Origin: an uncultured Collinsella sp.
GTDB lineage: Bacteria; Actinomycetota; Coriobacteriia; Coriobacteriales; Coriobacteriaceae
Length of the DNA: 64,000 nucleotides
NCBI GenBank assembly: GCA_902496115.1
Contig: CABUZK010000002.1
Coordinates: 80,827 to 144,826 of the forward strand
Direction: 5' to 3'
The first letter of the stretch is position 1, and the number at the start of each line of letters is the position of its first letter. This document shows, piece after piece, positions 50,818-58,421 of this stretch. The notes beneath the pieces were generated by a model that worked only from the letters and a program-made list of their open reading frames with translations, did not search any database and had not been told where the DNA came from. The position numbers and the translations under genes were made by a program.

Positions 50818-50850
50818 AGCGGGACCACCATTACGGTGGCCCCGCTTTGC
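50818..50850. terminator. Terminator between usp and hipA
   Basis: AGCGGGACCACC (50818-50829) pairs with GGTGGCCCCGCT (50835-50846), one mismatch, then TTTGCTTT. It serves the convergent usp and hipA genes. Confidence 0.88.
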
Positions 50851-50851
50851 T

Positions 50852-52141
50852 TTAGGCTGAGAATTGCTCCAGAACCCTCATTCTCTCAACGGAATCCGTC
50901 TGAATTTTCAGAGCGACCCGACCCAAATCTCCGGTTGCAGAGGCAAGTTCTGCAAGCTGGGCAGACACCTCTTCAGCCACTTCCGCCGCGATGTTCTTGA
51001 TCATCTTGAGTGGCAGATGCAAATCTTGAGACATGAATTCGAAATCTTCAGGAGTCACCCCATCGATCACCCGGTGATCCCCAATATCAATCCCAAGATT
51101 ATGGTCGTATCCCATTATCGTCGTGCAAACAATATCGTATGCAGGGGCCAACCTCTTTTCCCGCCAACTCGGACTATAAAGAAACGAATGGTTCTTGAGA
51201 TGCGAGTCGCAATTCCCCAACGCATAATCGACCATTACCTGACGAGCGAACATTTGAGTATCAGCAATTACGTTAGACGATTGCTCTCTTATCAATCGGC
51301 CGCAAAGAGCCATATAGCAGCTATCGGGACGTGTCTCGTATTTCATATACGAAGGCCAGCCAACCGCTTGGCAAAAATCCTCCTGATGCAGCCTCAGAGG
51401 CACATCGAATCCGCTCATCGACGGCGGCTCATTGCTCCAGATTCTGTCATAACGCTCGGAAAAGAACGCACCAGGAATCGTATCCGAAGCTTCTGAACGG
51501 GCAATTTCAAGCCCAGCAGCAGACGCTGCCGTCATGCAAATTAATTCGTTGAACGGCAAATCCGGATGTTTAGTTGAAGCAATCTTGACTATGTGAGTCG
51601 AGGGGGCAGAGCCGAGCGGCAGCATCCAATCCCCCGACCCGGCCTTTTTTGCATCTTTACCGCGCGGTAAAAACCAACCGGTTTTAGACTGAGCGCCCGC
51701 CAACGACAGCCTCGAATCCTGCATATCATTTGCAATCTCAAACACTTCCGCCTTAGAAAGTGCCTCAAAATCCTCGTCTTGCAGAGGACGATAGCCCGGA
51801 TCGTAGCTCGATTTCTCATCGCCGAGAAACCTCAAGGCACCAACGCACTCATCGCCCAAACGCTCGAGCATCGATAAATAGTCTGACTGGGGGATTTGAA
51901 AACGCATCGACAGCTCATGCCGAACCGGGCCCTCGGGAAGCATGCCCGAAAAGAAGGCCGAAAACTCATTGCTGGCATATGGCTCATGTCGCAAGGGAAG
52001 AGAAGCTGAGAGTGCGGCAGCATCGTCGCGTTCAAGATATCCCTCATCATATGCAAACGTCTCGTTTACGGGGTCGGCCCTCTCAAATTCTCCGACCAGC
52101 TCAAACGTTCCCCGATACTCACGATAAACCTTTAATGCCAT
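50852..52141 (-). CDS. hipA: HipA-family serine/threonine kinase toxin
   Basis: A 429-residue kinase-fold protein. N-terminal part (about 1-120) is HipA_N-like. RLSLAGAQSKTGWFLPRG near residue 145 is the ATP-site P-loop, NELICMTAASAAGLEIA and RYDRIW follow, and LGNCDSHLKNHSFLYSP near 310 holds the catalytic Asp and Asn. LAPAYDIVCTT ends the active site. HipA of E. coli phosphorylates glutamyl-tRNA synthetase and causes persistence. It overlaps hipB by 10 bp. Frame and motifs are intact. A/T-richer codon use than neighbours hints at transfer. Confidence 0.92.
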   Translation of the reverse strand: MALKVYREYRGTFELVGEFERADPVNETFAYDEGYLERDDAAALSASLPLRHEPYASNEFSAFFSGMLPEGPVRHELSMRFQIPQSDYLSMLERLGDECVGALRFLGDEKSSYDPGYRPLQDEDFEALSKAEVFEIANDMQDSRLSLAGAQSKTGWFLPRGKDAKKAGSGDWMLPLGSAPSTHIVKIASTKHPDLPFNELICMTAASAAGLEIARSEASDTIPGAFFSERYDRIWSNEPPSMSGFDVPLRLHQEDFCQAVGWPSYMKYETRPDSCYMALCGRLIREQSSNVIADTQMFARQVMVDYALGNCDSHLKNHSFLYSPSWREKRLAPAYDIVCTTIMGYDHNLGIDIGDHRVIDGVTPEDFEFMSQDLHLPLKMIKNIAAEVAEEVSAQLAELASATGDLGRVALKIQTDSVERMRVLEQFSA

Positions 52142-52377
52142 GAGCCGTCGCCCCTCTCCCTCAGGATCAAATCGACCCCCAAGCTGTTAGCGATTTGAAG
52201 GGTTTGGCGAAGATTGGCACCCGCCTTTCCACGCTCAAGCTCGCTCACAAAGCGCAAACTGCACTGGTTGAAATCAGCCACATCGCGTTGGGTATAACCG
52301 AGCTTCTTCCGGCGCTCACGCAAATATGCACCGAGTTCAGCTGGGTCAAAAATCGTTCGCTCATTCCAGTCTTGCAT
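52132..52377 (-). CDS. hipB: HipB-type antitoxin, XRE family
   Basis: An 81-residue Cro/C1-type protein (PAELGAYLRERRKKLGYTQRDVA, then NQCSLRFVSELERGKAGANLRQTLQIANSLGVDLILRER). It pairs with HipA, binds it, and represses the operon. Overlaps hipA by 10 bp. Two mirror-image operators lie 15-73 bp upstream. Confidence 0.93.
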   Translation of the reverse strand: MQDWNERTIFDPAELGAYLRERRKKLGYTQRDVADFNQCSLRFVSELERGKAGANLRQTLQIANSLGVDLILRERGDGSWH

Positions 52378-52391
52378 GCTAATCCCCTATG

Positions 52392-52450
52392 ATTATCCCA
52401 AACGGGATAATCATAGCACATCATGATGGAATTATCCCGTTTGGGATAAT
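52392..52450. promoter_or_regulatory. Paired hipBA operators
   Basis: ATTATCCCAAACGGGATAAT (52392-52411) and its exact reverse complement (52431-52450) lie 39 bp apart centre to centre. Each has TATCC-N6-GGATA, like E. coli HipB sites (TATCC-N8-GGATA). The minus-strand -10 TATGAT (complement of 52410-52415) is at the edge of the inner site. Confidence 0.88.
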
Positions 52451-52493
52451 TGTCTTAACGTGAATGACGCTCCGGGACGTTACACCGCGACGA

Positions 52494-53537
52494 CTACTCA
52501 AAGTATTGAAACTTGTTGGTCGAGAAGGCAAACGTGACGACAAAGCCTTTGCCGGGCTCGGATGCCGCGGTGACGTCGATGCCCATCTTGGAGCAGAGGC
52601 GCGCCACCAGGTAGAGGCCGATGCCCGTTGCGCGCTTGGTGGTGCGGCCGTTGTCGCCGGTAAAGCCCTTCTCGAACACGCGCGGCAGGTCGGCCGCGCT
52701 CACGCCGCAGCCGTTGTCCGCGACAGTGAGCTCGATGCGTTCGCTCGCCAGGCCCTCGTCCAGCAACGCGCCCGAAAACACGATCTTCGCGCCGTCCTCG
52801 CGCGCATATTTAATACTGTTCTGAATAAGCTGGCCCAGAATAAACTCGAGCCACTTCTCGTCGGTAAAGACCTCGAAGTCGAGGTTCTCGCACACCGGGG
52901 CCACGTGCGCCGCGATGAGCTCACGCGCGTTGGCCTTAATCGCGCCCGTCACCAAGGTCTTGAGATCCCAACGGCGAATCAGGTAGTCGCGCTCCACGAC
53001 TTCCGAGCGCGCGTAGTACAGCGCCTGGTCGATATAGCGCTCCACGCGAGCCAGCTCACGGCCCAGGTCATCCACGCGCGACAGGTCGTCTTCGCTGCCA
53101 TCCAGGTTTTCCAAAATCAGATGAGCCGCCGCCAGGGGCAGTTTGGCCTCGTGGACCCAGCTCTCGATATAGTCGCGATAGTCATCGGTCTGACGCCGGC
53201 CTTCGGCAACCTCGTCGCAAGCGGCTTTGCCCACCCGGCGCAAGACCTCGTACTCGAGCTCGCCCTCGGCATAGGTCGGGCATTGCACCATCTCCTGCAC
53301 CCATGCGGGGCTCTCGAGCTCCTCTGCCGCGCGCTCCAGCTGACGCAGAAAACGGCGGCGACGCGCGTACTCGACCACGATGCCGAGCATACCAAAGATA
53401 AAGGAAACGCCGACCGCCACGACCACAATAGAAACGGGTGCACCGGCGACCGTCAGCACAAAGCAGCTCAGCAGCACGCCGCACGTCCACACGGCGACGG
53501 GAAGCAGCGCATCTTTAAAGAACTTGCCAAACGACAT
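52494..53537 (-). CDS. Sensor histidine kinase, BceS/GraS-like
   Basis: A 347-residue kinase with two close membrane helices near the N-terminus (about residues 11-30 and 36-55) and almost no extracellular part, as in intramembrane-sensing kinases. The phosphorylated His129 is in SWVHEAKLPLAAAHL. The ATPase domain has LIQNSIKYAR (N box), VADNGCGVS and GIGLYLVARLCSKMG. BceS-type kinases respond to cell wall antibiotics through a BceAB transporter, which is not adjacent here. The regulator gene is 9 bp upstream. Confidence 0.9.
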   Translation of the reverse strand: MSFGKFFKDALLPVAVWTCGVLLSCFVLTVAGAPVSIVVVAVGVSFIFGMLGIVVEYARRRRFLRQLERAAEELESPAWVQEMVQCPTYAEGELEYEVLRRVGKAACDEVAEGRRQTDDYRDYIESWVHEAKLPLAAAHLILENLDGSEDDLSRVDDLGRELARVERYIDQALYYARSEVVERDYLIRRWDLKTLVTGAIKANARELIAAHVAPVCENLDFEVFTDEKWLEFILGQLIQNSIKYAREDGAKIVFSGALLDEGLASERIELTVADNGCGVSAADLPRVFEKGFTGDNGRTTKRATGIGLYLVARLCSKMGIDVTAASEPGKGFVVTFAFSTNKFQYFE

Positions 53538-53546
53538 AGCCGGCCC

Positions 53547-54218
53547 CTAGACCGAATAGCCTTGGCCGCGATGCGTAGTCAAATACCCCTTGATGCCGAT
53601 TTTTTCGAGCGTGGTGCGCAGGCGGTTGATGTTGACAGTGAGCGTATTGTCGTCCACGAAGGCGTCGGAGTCCCACAGGTCCTGCATGATAGCCGAGCGC
53701 GAAACGATCTTGCCCGCGCGGCTCAGAAGCAGCGAGAGGATACGCAGCTCGTTTTTGGTGAGCTCGGTGCTGGTGCCCGTTTGCGTGTTGGTGACCATGG
53801 AGCGTGCGAGGTCGAGCTCCAGTCCCTTGTGGACGAGCGTGCTGCGCTCGCCCGCCGCCGCGGTGCGACGCAGCAGTGCGTTGATGCGCGCCACAAGCAC
53901 GCGCGCGCTATAGGGCTTGGGAACAAAGTCGTCCGCGCCGAGCGTCATGGCCATGACCTCGTCGATCTCGGTCGTGCGCGACGTGAGAACGATGATGGGG
54001 ACCTCGGATTCGCGACGGACCTCATGGCAGATGTGCTGGCCGTCTTTGACAGGGAGTGTGAGATCGAGCAGCACCAGGTCGGGCGCGGCGGCGAGAATAT
54101 CGCGCGAGACATGCTCAAACGATTCGCAGGCCTCGATTTCAAACCCGGCGCGGGCAAGGATGTCGACAAGCTCACGACGAATGGGCTCGTCGTCCTCAAC
54201 GACATAAATCAGCGCCAT
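53547..54218 (-). CDS. OmpR/BceR-like response regulator
   Basis: A 223-residue regulator. The receiver domain has VVEDDEPIRRELVDIL, the phosphorylated Asp52 in LVLLDLTLPVKDG, LTSRTTEID and GADDFVPKPY. The C-terminal winged helix has LTKNELRILSLLLSRAGKIVSR and DDNTLTVNINRLRTTLEKIG, the form seen in BceR/GraR. It acts with the histidine kinase that follows. Start at 54218 fits the family; longer readings run through untranslated sequence. Confidence 0.92.
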   Translation of the reverse strand: MALIYVVEDDEPIRRELVDILARAGFEIEACESFEHVSRDILAAAPDLVLLDLTLPVKDGQHICHEVRRESEVPIIVLTSRTTEIDEVMAMTLGADDFVPKPYSARVLVARINALLRRTAAAGERSTLVHKGLELDLARSMVTNTQTGTSTELTKNELRILSLLLSRAGKIVSRSAIMQDLWDSDAFVDDNTLTVNINRLRTTLEKIGIKGYLTTHRGQGYSV

Positions 54219-54397
54219 GGATTTCGCTCCCCTCTTGGTTGTCTTGCCACCATTATGGCTGCGAAACTGCAGGTGCGCACCGCGCGCGGTACCAAGGTGA
54301 CAGAACTGTTCGCGAGCGGGGGCGTTTTGTCCGCCTCGCACTCGCAGCGGCGGCGGGGACCAAAATGATTCTTTAATCCCCGTCCCAGAAAAATCAT

Positions 54398-55129
54398 TTA
54401 GCGGCGGGCACGGAGCTTTTCGTAGCCTTCGGCGAAGAAGGCGACCGTGGCGGCGTCGGCCTCGGCGGCGTCCGTCTCGGTTGCGGGGACCACGCCGTGC
54501 TCGTCGCTCACTAGGAACAGCGCGCCCTTAAGCTGCGCGGGAATATCTACGCGCGTGACCGGGATGCCCTTGGTCTGGGCCAGCTGCTCAATGAGCGTCG
54601 CCGTGCCGCACAGGAACTCGTCCGCCGGCGCCACAAAGGCAAGCTCGCCATTGTTGACGGCGGCGAGCAGCTCGGGCGCCACGCCGGTTTCGTCGGCCTC
54701 GGAGCGAGCCTCGGCGGAGCGGGCACGCAGCGCCTTGGCCGACGTATCGGCGAGCGGCTCGTACTCCCCCACCGTCATGGCGGCATTGCCGTTGATGTCG
54801 ATCACCAGCATGAGCACGCCGTCGCGCGCAGTGTAATCGCCCTCGGCAAGCGACCACTCAACGTGCTGTTTGGCCCAGCTGAGCATGTTATGGGTAAGCG
54901 GCTCGCCCTGCACCAGGCGCTCGGATAGTGCGCGAATGTGGCGGTTGAGCATGGGCACCTTTTTGTTGGACATGCGCCAACGGCAGACAAGCGCGGGCTT
55001 GTCGAGCGTGAACTTCTCGACCGCCTCCTGATTGGCGCAAAAGTCCTCGTACGCACGCTGATCCTCGGCATTGCCAAACAGCTCGGCATCATCAATCTGG
55101 GGCATGGTCATACCTTTCGTGTTAGTCAT
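54398..55129 (-). CDS. Conserved-looking cytoplasmic protein, function unknown
   Basis: A 243-residue soluble protein with no membrane segment. Recognisable blocks include the N-terminal DAELFGNAEDQRAYEDFCANQEAVEKF, the basic ALVCRWRMSNKKVPMLNRHIRAL and a LMLVIDINGNAAMTVGEYE strand pair. No family or catalytic motif is recognised. GAGGACGGA precedes the ATG at 55129; starts at 55111 and 55105 are alternatives. It lies between purH and the two-component genes on the same strand. Confidence 0.65.
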   Translation of the reverse strand: MTNTKGMTMPQIDDAELFGNAEDQRAYEDFCANQEAVEKFTLDKPALVCRWRMSNKKVPMLNRHIRALSERLVQGEPLTHNMLSWAKQHVEWSLAEGDYTARDGVLMLVIDINGNAAMTVGEYEPLADTSAKALRARSAEARSEADETGVAPELLAAVNNGELAFVAPADEFLCGTATLIEQLAQTKGIPVTRVDIPAQLKGALFLVSDEHGVVPATETDAAEADAATVAFFAEGYEKLRARR

Positions 55130-55145
55130 TCCGTCCTCTTATACC

Positions 55146-55180
55146 AAAAAGACGGCCCTCCAAACGGAGCGACCGTCTTT
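55146..55180 (-). terminator. Terminator between purH and the downstream gene
   Basis: AAAAAGACGG and CCGTCTTTT pair with an inner CCTCC/GGAG pairing; on the minus strand the stem is followed by TTTTTGG. Confidence 0.75.
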
Positions 55181-55266
55181 TGCAGAGATTAATTTAGAAG
55201 CGAGGCCTGTCCAAGGGACGAGATAACATCCCATCCTCCCCAGTCAACCTAACAGGTCGGCGAGGG

Positions 55267-55359
55267 TTGCCCAGGTGCCGCAGATTGCCGTGAAAGAGGA
55301 GCGACGCGTACTTGGGTACGCGAGCGACGAATGAACGGCAAGGTGCGGTGACTGGGCAA
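55267..55359. repeat. 93-nt structured hairpin in the purH 3' spacer
   Basis: The outer arms TTGCCCAG (55267-55274) and CTGGGCAA (55352-55359) pair exactly. Inner matches include CCGCA/TGCGG, TTGCCGT/ACGGCAA and a perfect tip CGCGTAC-TTGG-GTACGCG (55305-55322). The whole folds as one long imperfect hairpin with a tetraloop-like tip. It lies just after the purH stop on the minus strand. Confidence 0.7.
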
Positions 55360-55380
55360 GCCGCAGCGCCGCTTCCCTAC

Positions 55381-56988
55381 TTAGTGGCGGAAGTGGCGGG
55401 CGCCCGTAAAGACCATCGCAATACCATGCTCGTTGCAGGCCTGGATGCTCTCGTCGTCGCGCTTGGAGCCGCCGGGCTGAATGATGCAGGTCACGCCGTG
55501 CGCGGCAAGCACGTCGACGTTGTCGCGGAACGGGAAGAATGCGTCGCTTGCGCAGGCAAAGCAGCCCTTCTCCACGCCCTCGCGCTCGCAGAAGTCCTCG
55601 GCGCGCTCGCAGGCAAGCAGTGCAGAGTCAACGCGGTTGGGCTGACCCGGGCCCATGCCAATGCCGGCCTTGCCCTTGGAGACCAGGATGGCGTTGGACT
55701 TAACGCCCTTGCAGACCTTCCAGGCAAACTCGAGCTCGGCCATCTCGGCGTCGGTGGGCTTGCGGTCGGTGGGGAACGTAAAGGTCGCGGGGTCCTCGGT
55801 CACATGGTCGACTTCCTGCACCAGCATGCCGCCGTCGACGGAGCGCAGCTCCACCTGGGCGCCGTGGTCCACGCCGCCGGTAGCCAGCACGCGCAGGTTG
55901 GGGCGCTTGGCCATGCGCTCGAGCGCCTCGGCGGTGTAGCTCGGAGCGATGATGACCTCGACGAACTGCTTGTTCTGATCGGCAAAGTGCTCAACCAGCT
56001 CATAGGGAATCTCGCGGTTGCAGGCGATGATGCCGCCGAAGGCGCTCTTGGGATCGCAGGCGAAGGCGCGGTCGTAGGCGGCCGTGATGTCCTCGGCCAC
56101 GGCGGAGCCGCAGGGGTTCTGATGCTTGAGGATCACGCAGGCCGGCTCGTCGAACTCGCGGACCAGGTTCCAAGCAGCGTCGGCATCCAGATAGTTGTTG
56201 TAGCTGAGCGGCTTGCCCTGGATCTGCTCGGAGCCAACGAGCGGGAACTGCGAGCTCGCGGTGTTCTCGCAGCCCTCGGCAAAGCGATAGACCGTGGCCT
56301 TCTGCTGAGGATTCTCGCCATAGCGCAGGTCGTCGACCTTCTCCAGCGAGATCTCGAGCTTGGCAGAAGTGTCCGCCACGTCGCTTGCCTGGGCGGCAAG
56401 CCAACGGGAGATAGCCGTGTCGTAGGCAGCGGTGGTCTGGTAGACCTTCACCTGCAGGCGACGACGGGTGGAAAGCGTGGTGCAGCCACCGGTCTCGTGC
56501 ATCTCGGCCAGGACGGCATCATAGTCGGCCGGGTCGGAAATGACGGTAACGCTCGTGGCGTTCTTGGCGGCAGAGCGCAGCATGGAGGGGCCACCGATGT
56601 CGATATGCTCGATGGCGTCCGCGAAGGTGACCTCGGGGTTGGCAACGGTCTTCTCGAACTCGTACAGGTTGACGACGACTAGGTCGATCAGCTTAATGCC
56701 GTGCTGAGCGGCCTCCTGCATGTGCTGCTCGGAATCGCGGCGGGCCAGCAGCGCGCCGTGAACCTTGGGGTGCAGGGTCTTAACGCGGCCGTCCATCATC
56801 TCGGGATAGCCCGTGAACTCCTCGATGGGGGTTACGGGAACGCCCGCGTCCTCGATGGCACGAGCCGTGCCGCCCGTAGAGATGATCTCGACGCCAAAGT
56901 CATCGACCAGCGTCCGTGCGAAATCGACGACGCCCGTCTTATCGGTAACCGAGATCAACGCGCGTGCGATCTTCACATCAGATCCCAT
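55381..56988 (-). CDS. purH: Bifunctional AICAR formyltransferase/IMP cyclohydrolase
   Basis: A 535-residue enzyme for the last two steps of purine synthesis. The N-terminal cyclohydrolase part has ALISVTDKTGVVDFA, STGGTARAIEDAGVPV and DGRVKTLHPKVHGALLARR. The C-terminal formyltransferase part has LRYGENPQQKATVYRF, LSYNNYLDADAAWNLVREF, CVILKHQNPCGSAVAE (catalytic Lys-His) and SDAFFPFRDNVD. AGGAGG precedes the start. Length is normal (510-540). Confidence 0.96.
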   Translation of the reverse strand: MGSDVKIARALISVTDKTGVVDFARTLVDDFGVEIISTGGTARAIEDAGVPVTPIEEFTGYPEMMDGRVKTLHPKVHGALLARRDSEQHMQEAAQHGIKLIDLVVVNLYEFEKTVANPEVTFADAIEHIDIGGPSMLRSAAKNATSVTVISDPADYDAVLAEMHETGGCTTLSTRRRLQVKVYQTTAAYDTAISRWLAAQASDVADTSAKLEISLEKVDDLRYGENPQQKATVYRFAEGCENTASSQFPLVGSEQIQGKPLSYNNYLDADAAWNLVREFDEPACVILKHQNPCGSAVAEDITAAYDRAFACDPKSAFGGIIACNREIPYELVEHFADQNKQFVEVIIAPSYTAEALERMAKRPNLRVLATGGVDHGAQVELRSVDGGMLVQEVDHVTEDPATFTFPTDRKPTDAEMAELEFAWKVCKGVKSNAILVSKGKAGIGMGPGQPNRVDSALLACERAEDFCEREGVEKGCFACASDAFFPFRDNVDVLAAHGVTCIIQPGGSKRDDESIQACNEHGIAMVFTGARHFRH

Positions 56989-57265
56989 GCAGTCCTCCTG
57001 TCTGGTACGCCGCCGTGCTCTGTGAGTCGGTGATACGTCGATCTGCAGCGCTCGCGCAGCGGCATTGAAAATACTGATTTAATGTAGCGCATCGAGCGCA
57101 TCGATGCACCCCGCAACGGGTGCATGTGCAGAAAAAGTTTGCGAGCGGAGGGGATGGGCACGACACCGGGCACGGTGAGTTCATGGAACACAGGGGCACC
57201 ATAATTCGATGCCAATGGCGTGGTAGAACTGTGCTCGATATGCATCCGCGAAAGAAAGAGGCACC

Positions 57266-57907
57266 ATGGTCTCGCGGGTTCTCTACCGACCGTTTGATAC
57301 CGAAGACTTCGACGCCATCGCGCTGATTCTGCAGCAGCTTTGGCATAACAATTCGGATAACGATGAGTACAACCGCCTTGAAGCCGCGTGCGACCTCGCC
57401 TATTGCCTTTCGTCATCGACGTTTTCGCAGGTTGCGGTGATTGACGGCGAGGCGCGCGGCATTGCACTTGCACGCGCAGGACAGAACTCCGGCGTCACTA
57501 TCAACGAGCATTGGATGGATACCGAACGCGCACTGCTATCGCAGATGCGTGAGCTGGAGCCTGATGCCTGCGCCGAGTATCTCTCGTTTGTGCGCGCAAC
57601 CATCCGAACCAACAACCGTCTGCTCGAGAGCAGCCCGTTGCCGCACGACAACGAGGTCACGCTGCTTGCCGTGGATCGCGATGTCCATGGCCTGGGCGTT
57701 GGCACGGTTCTGCTCGATGCCGCGGTCTCGCACCTGTCCTCGCTTGGAGCGACGAGGGCGCACCTGTACACCGACTCCAACTGCTCGTGGAAGTTCTACG
57801 AGCTGCACGGCTTTAAGCGCACGTCTACGCACCGCGCCAACCGCGAGGAACGCCGCCACAATATGCCGCGCGAAAGCTTTCTCTACGAACTCGACCTAAC
57901 AGCCTAA
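57266..57907 (+). CDS. GNAT-family N-acetyltransferase
   Basis: A 213-residue acyltransferase. Motif A, VDRDVHGLGVGTVLLDAAVSHL (Q/R-x-x-G-x-G/A) near residue 133-154, binds acetyl-CoA. NCSWKFYELHGFKR near 172 is the usual motif B. The N-terminal 90 residues are a helical extension. The substrate is unknown. AAAGAGG lies ahead of the ATG. It is divergent from purH and is followed at once by a cluster of repeats. Confidence 0.85.
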   Translation: MVSRVLYRPFDTEDFDAIALILQQLWHNNSDNDEYNRLEAACDLAYCLSSSTFSQVAVIDGEARGIALARAGQNSGVTINEHWMDTERALLSQMRELEPDACAEYLSFVRATIRTNNRLLESSPLPHDNEVTLLAVDRDVHGLGVGTVLLDAAVSHLSSLGATRAHLYTDSNCSWKFYELHGFKRTSTHRANREERRHNMPRESFLYELDLTA

Positions 57908-57909
57908 AC

Positions 57910-57940
57910 CCGGCAGTTAGGGACGTTCCTTTTATGCCGG
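57910..57940 (+). repeat. 31-nt hairpin element, GGGAC family, copy 3
   Basis: Arms CCGGCA (57910-57915) and TGCCGG (57935-57940) pair exactly around the 19-nt centre GTTAGGGACGTTCCTTTTA. A decayed fourth unit with CCCGGGACACTCCTTGG and TGCC/GGCA arms overlaps it at 57935-57962. Confidence 0.75.
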
Positions 57941-57972
57941 CACCCCGGGACACTCCTTGGCAGCAACCACAC

Positions 57973-58032
57973 CTAGTCGTTGGGGACGTTCTTAAATGAC
58001 TAGTCGTTGGGGACAGTCTTGAGCGAAACGAC
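57973..58032 (+). repeat. 31-nt hairpin element, GGGAC family, copy 4 plus partial tandem copy
   Basis: Arms CTAGTC (57973-57978) and GACTAG (57998-58003) flank the 19-nt centre GTTGGGGACGTTCTTAAAT. A second CTAGTCGTTGGGGAC starts at 58000; its original right arm is gone, but GTCGTT (58003-58008) pairs with AACGAC (58027-58032) instead. Confidence 0.75.
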
Positions 58033-58080
58033 CGACGAAGCCCTTTTTGAGGTCGCTATATAGGGGCTCGCAAATAGCTG

Positions 58081-58307
58081 TGGTCAAAAAACATCAAATC
58101 TGAGTACTGTTACCTTTTTAGTAGCAGCGCGTTTCGTCTTTTTCGGGTCTCTTAGACGTCTCGACGCATTGGATGAACTAACGTATCTCCCCAAATGTAC
58201 AATAAAATGGACTCCGAACGAGAAATAATTTCGTTCGGAGTCCATTTTTAGTACAAACAAATGTGACAATCTAGGCGACAGTACTCATATTTGGCATTTT
58301 TTGCCCA
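58081..58307. repeat. MITE-like palindromic element, copy C (227 bp)
   Basis: The left arm starts TGGTCAAAAAACATCAAATC and has GAGTACTGTTACCTTTTTAGTAGCAGCG; the right arm inverted starts TGGGCAAAAAATGCCAAATA and has GAGTACTGTC. The middle contains an 18-bp perfect hairpin (58204-58221 with 58231-58248) with T/A flanks. It lies between the GNAT gene and the DUF2207 gene. Confidence 0.75.
58204..58248. terminator. Terminator-like hairpin inside element C
   Basis: AAAATGGACTCCGAACGA pairs with its exact complement over 18 bp around a 9-nt loop, with A-rich 5' and T-rich 3' sides, so it could work in both directions between the convergent genes. Confidence 0.75.
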
Positions 58308-58421
58308 CTGCCCCTTGCGCGAAGGTCCGCAGCGGAAAGTATGGCCCGTTTCGATGCACAAAAATGGGATGAATCTTCCCTGGCAACCGCCCAGAAAGAT
58401 CCACCCCAAAGCAAGCGCTCG

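Noticed and set aside
57910..58032. CRISPR array as explanation of the repeat cluster
   Set aside because: Copies differ in their arms, are few and irregularly spaced, and there are no spacers of constant length or cas genes.
58084..58269. 61-codon minus-strand frame inside element C
   Set aside because: Lies wholly in the MITE-like repeat and includes its hairpin; no coding features.
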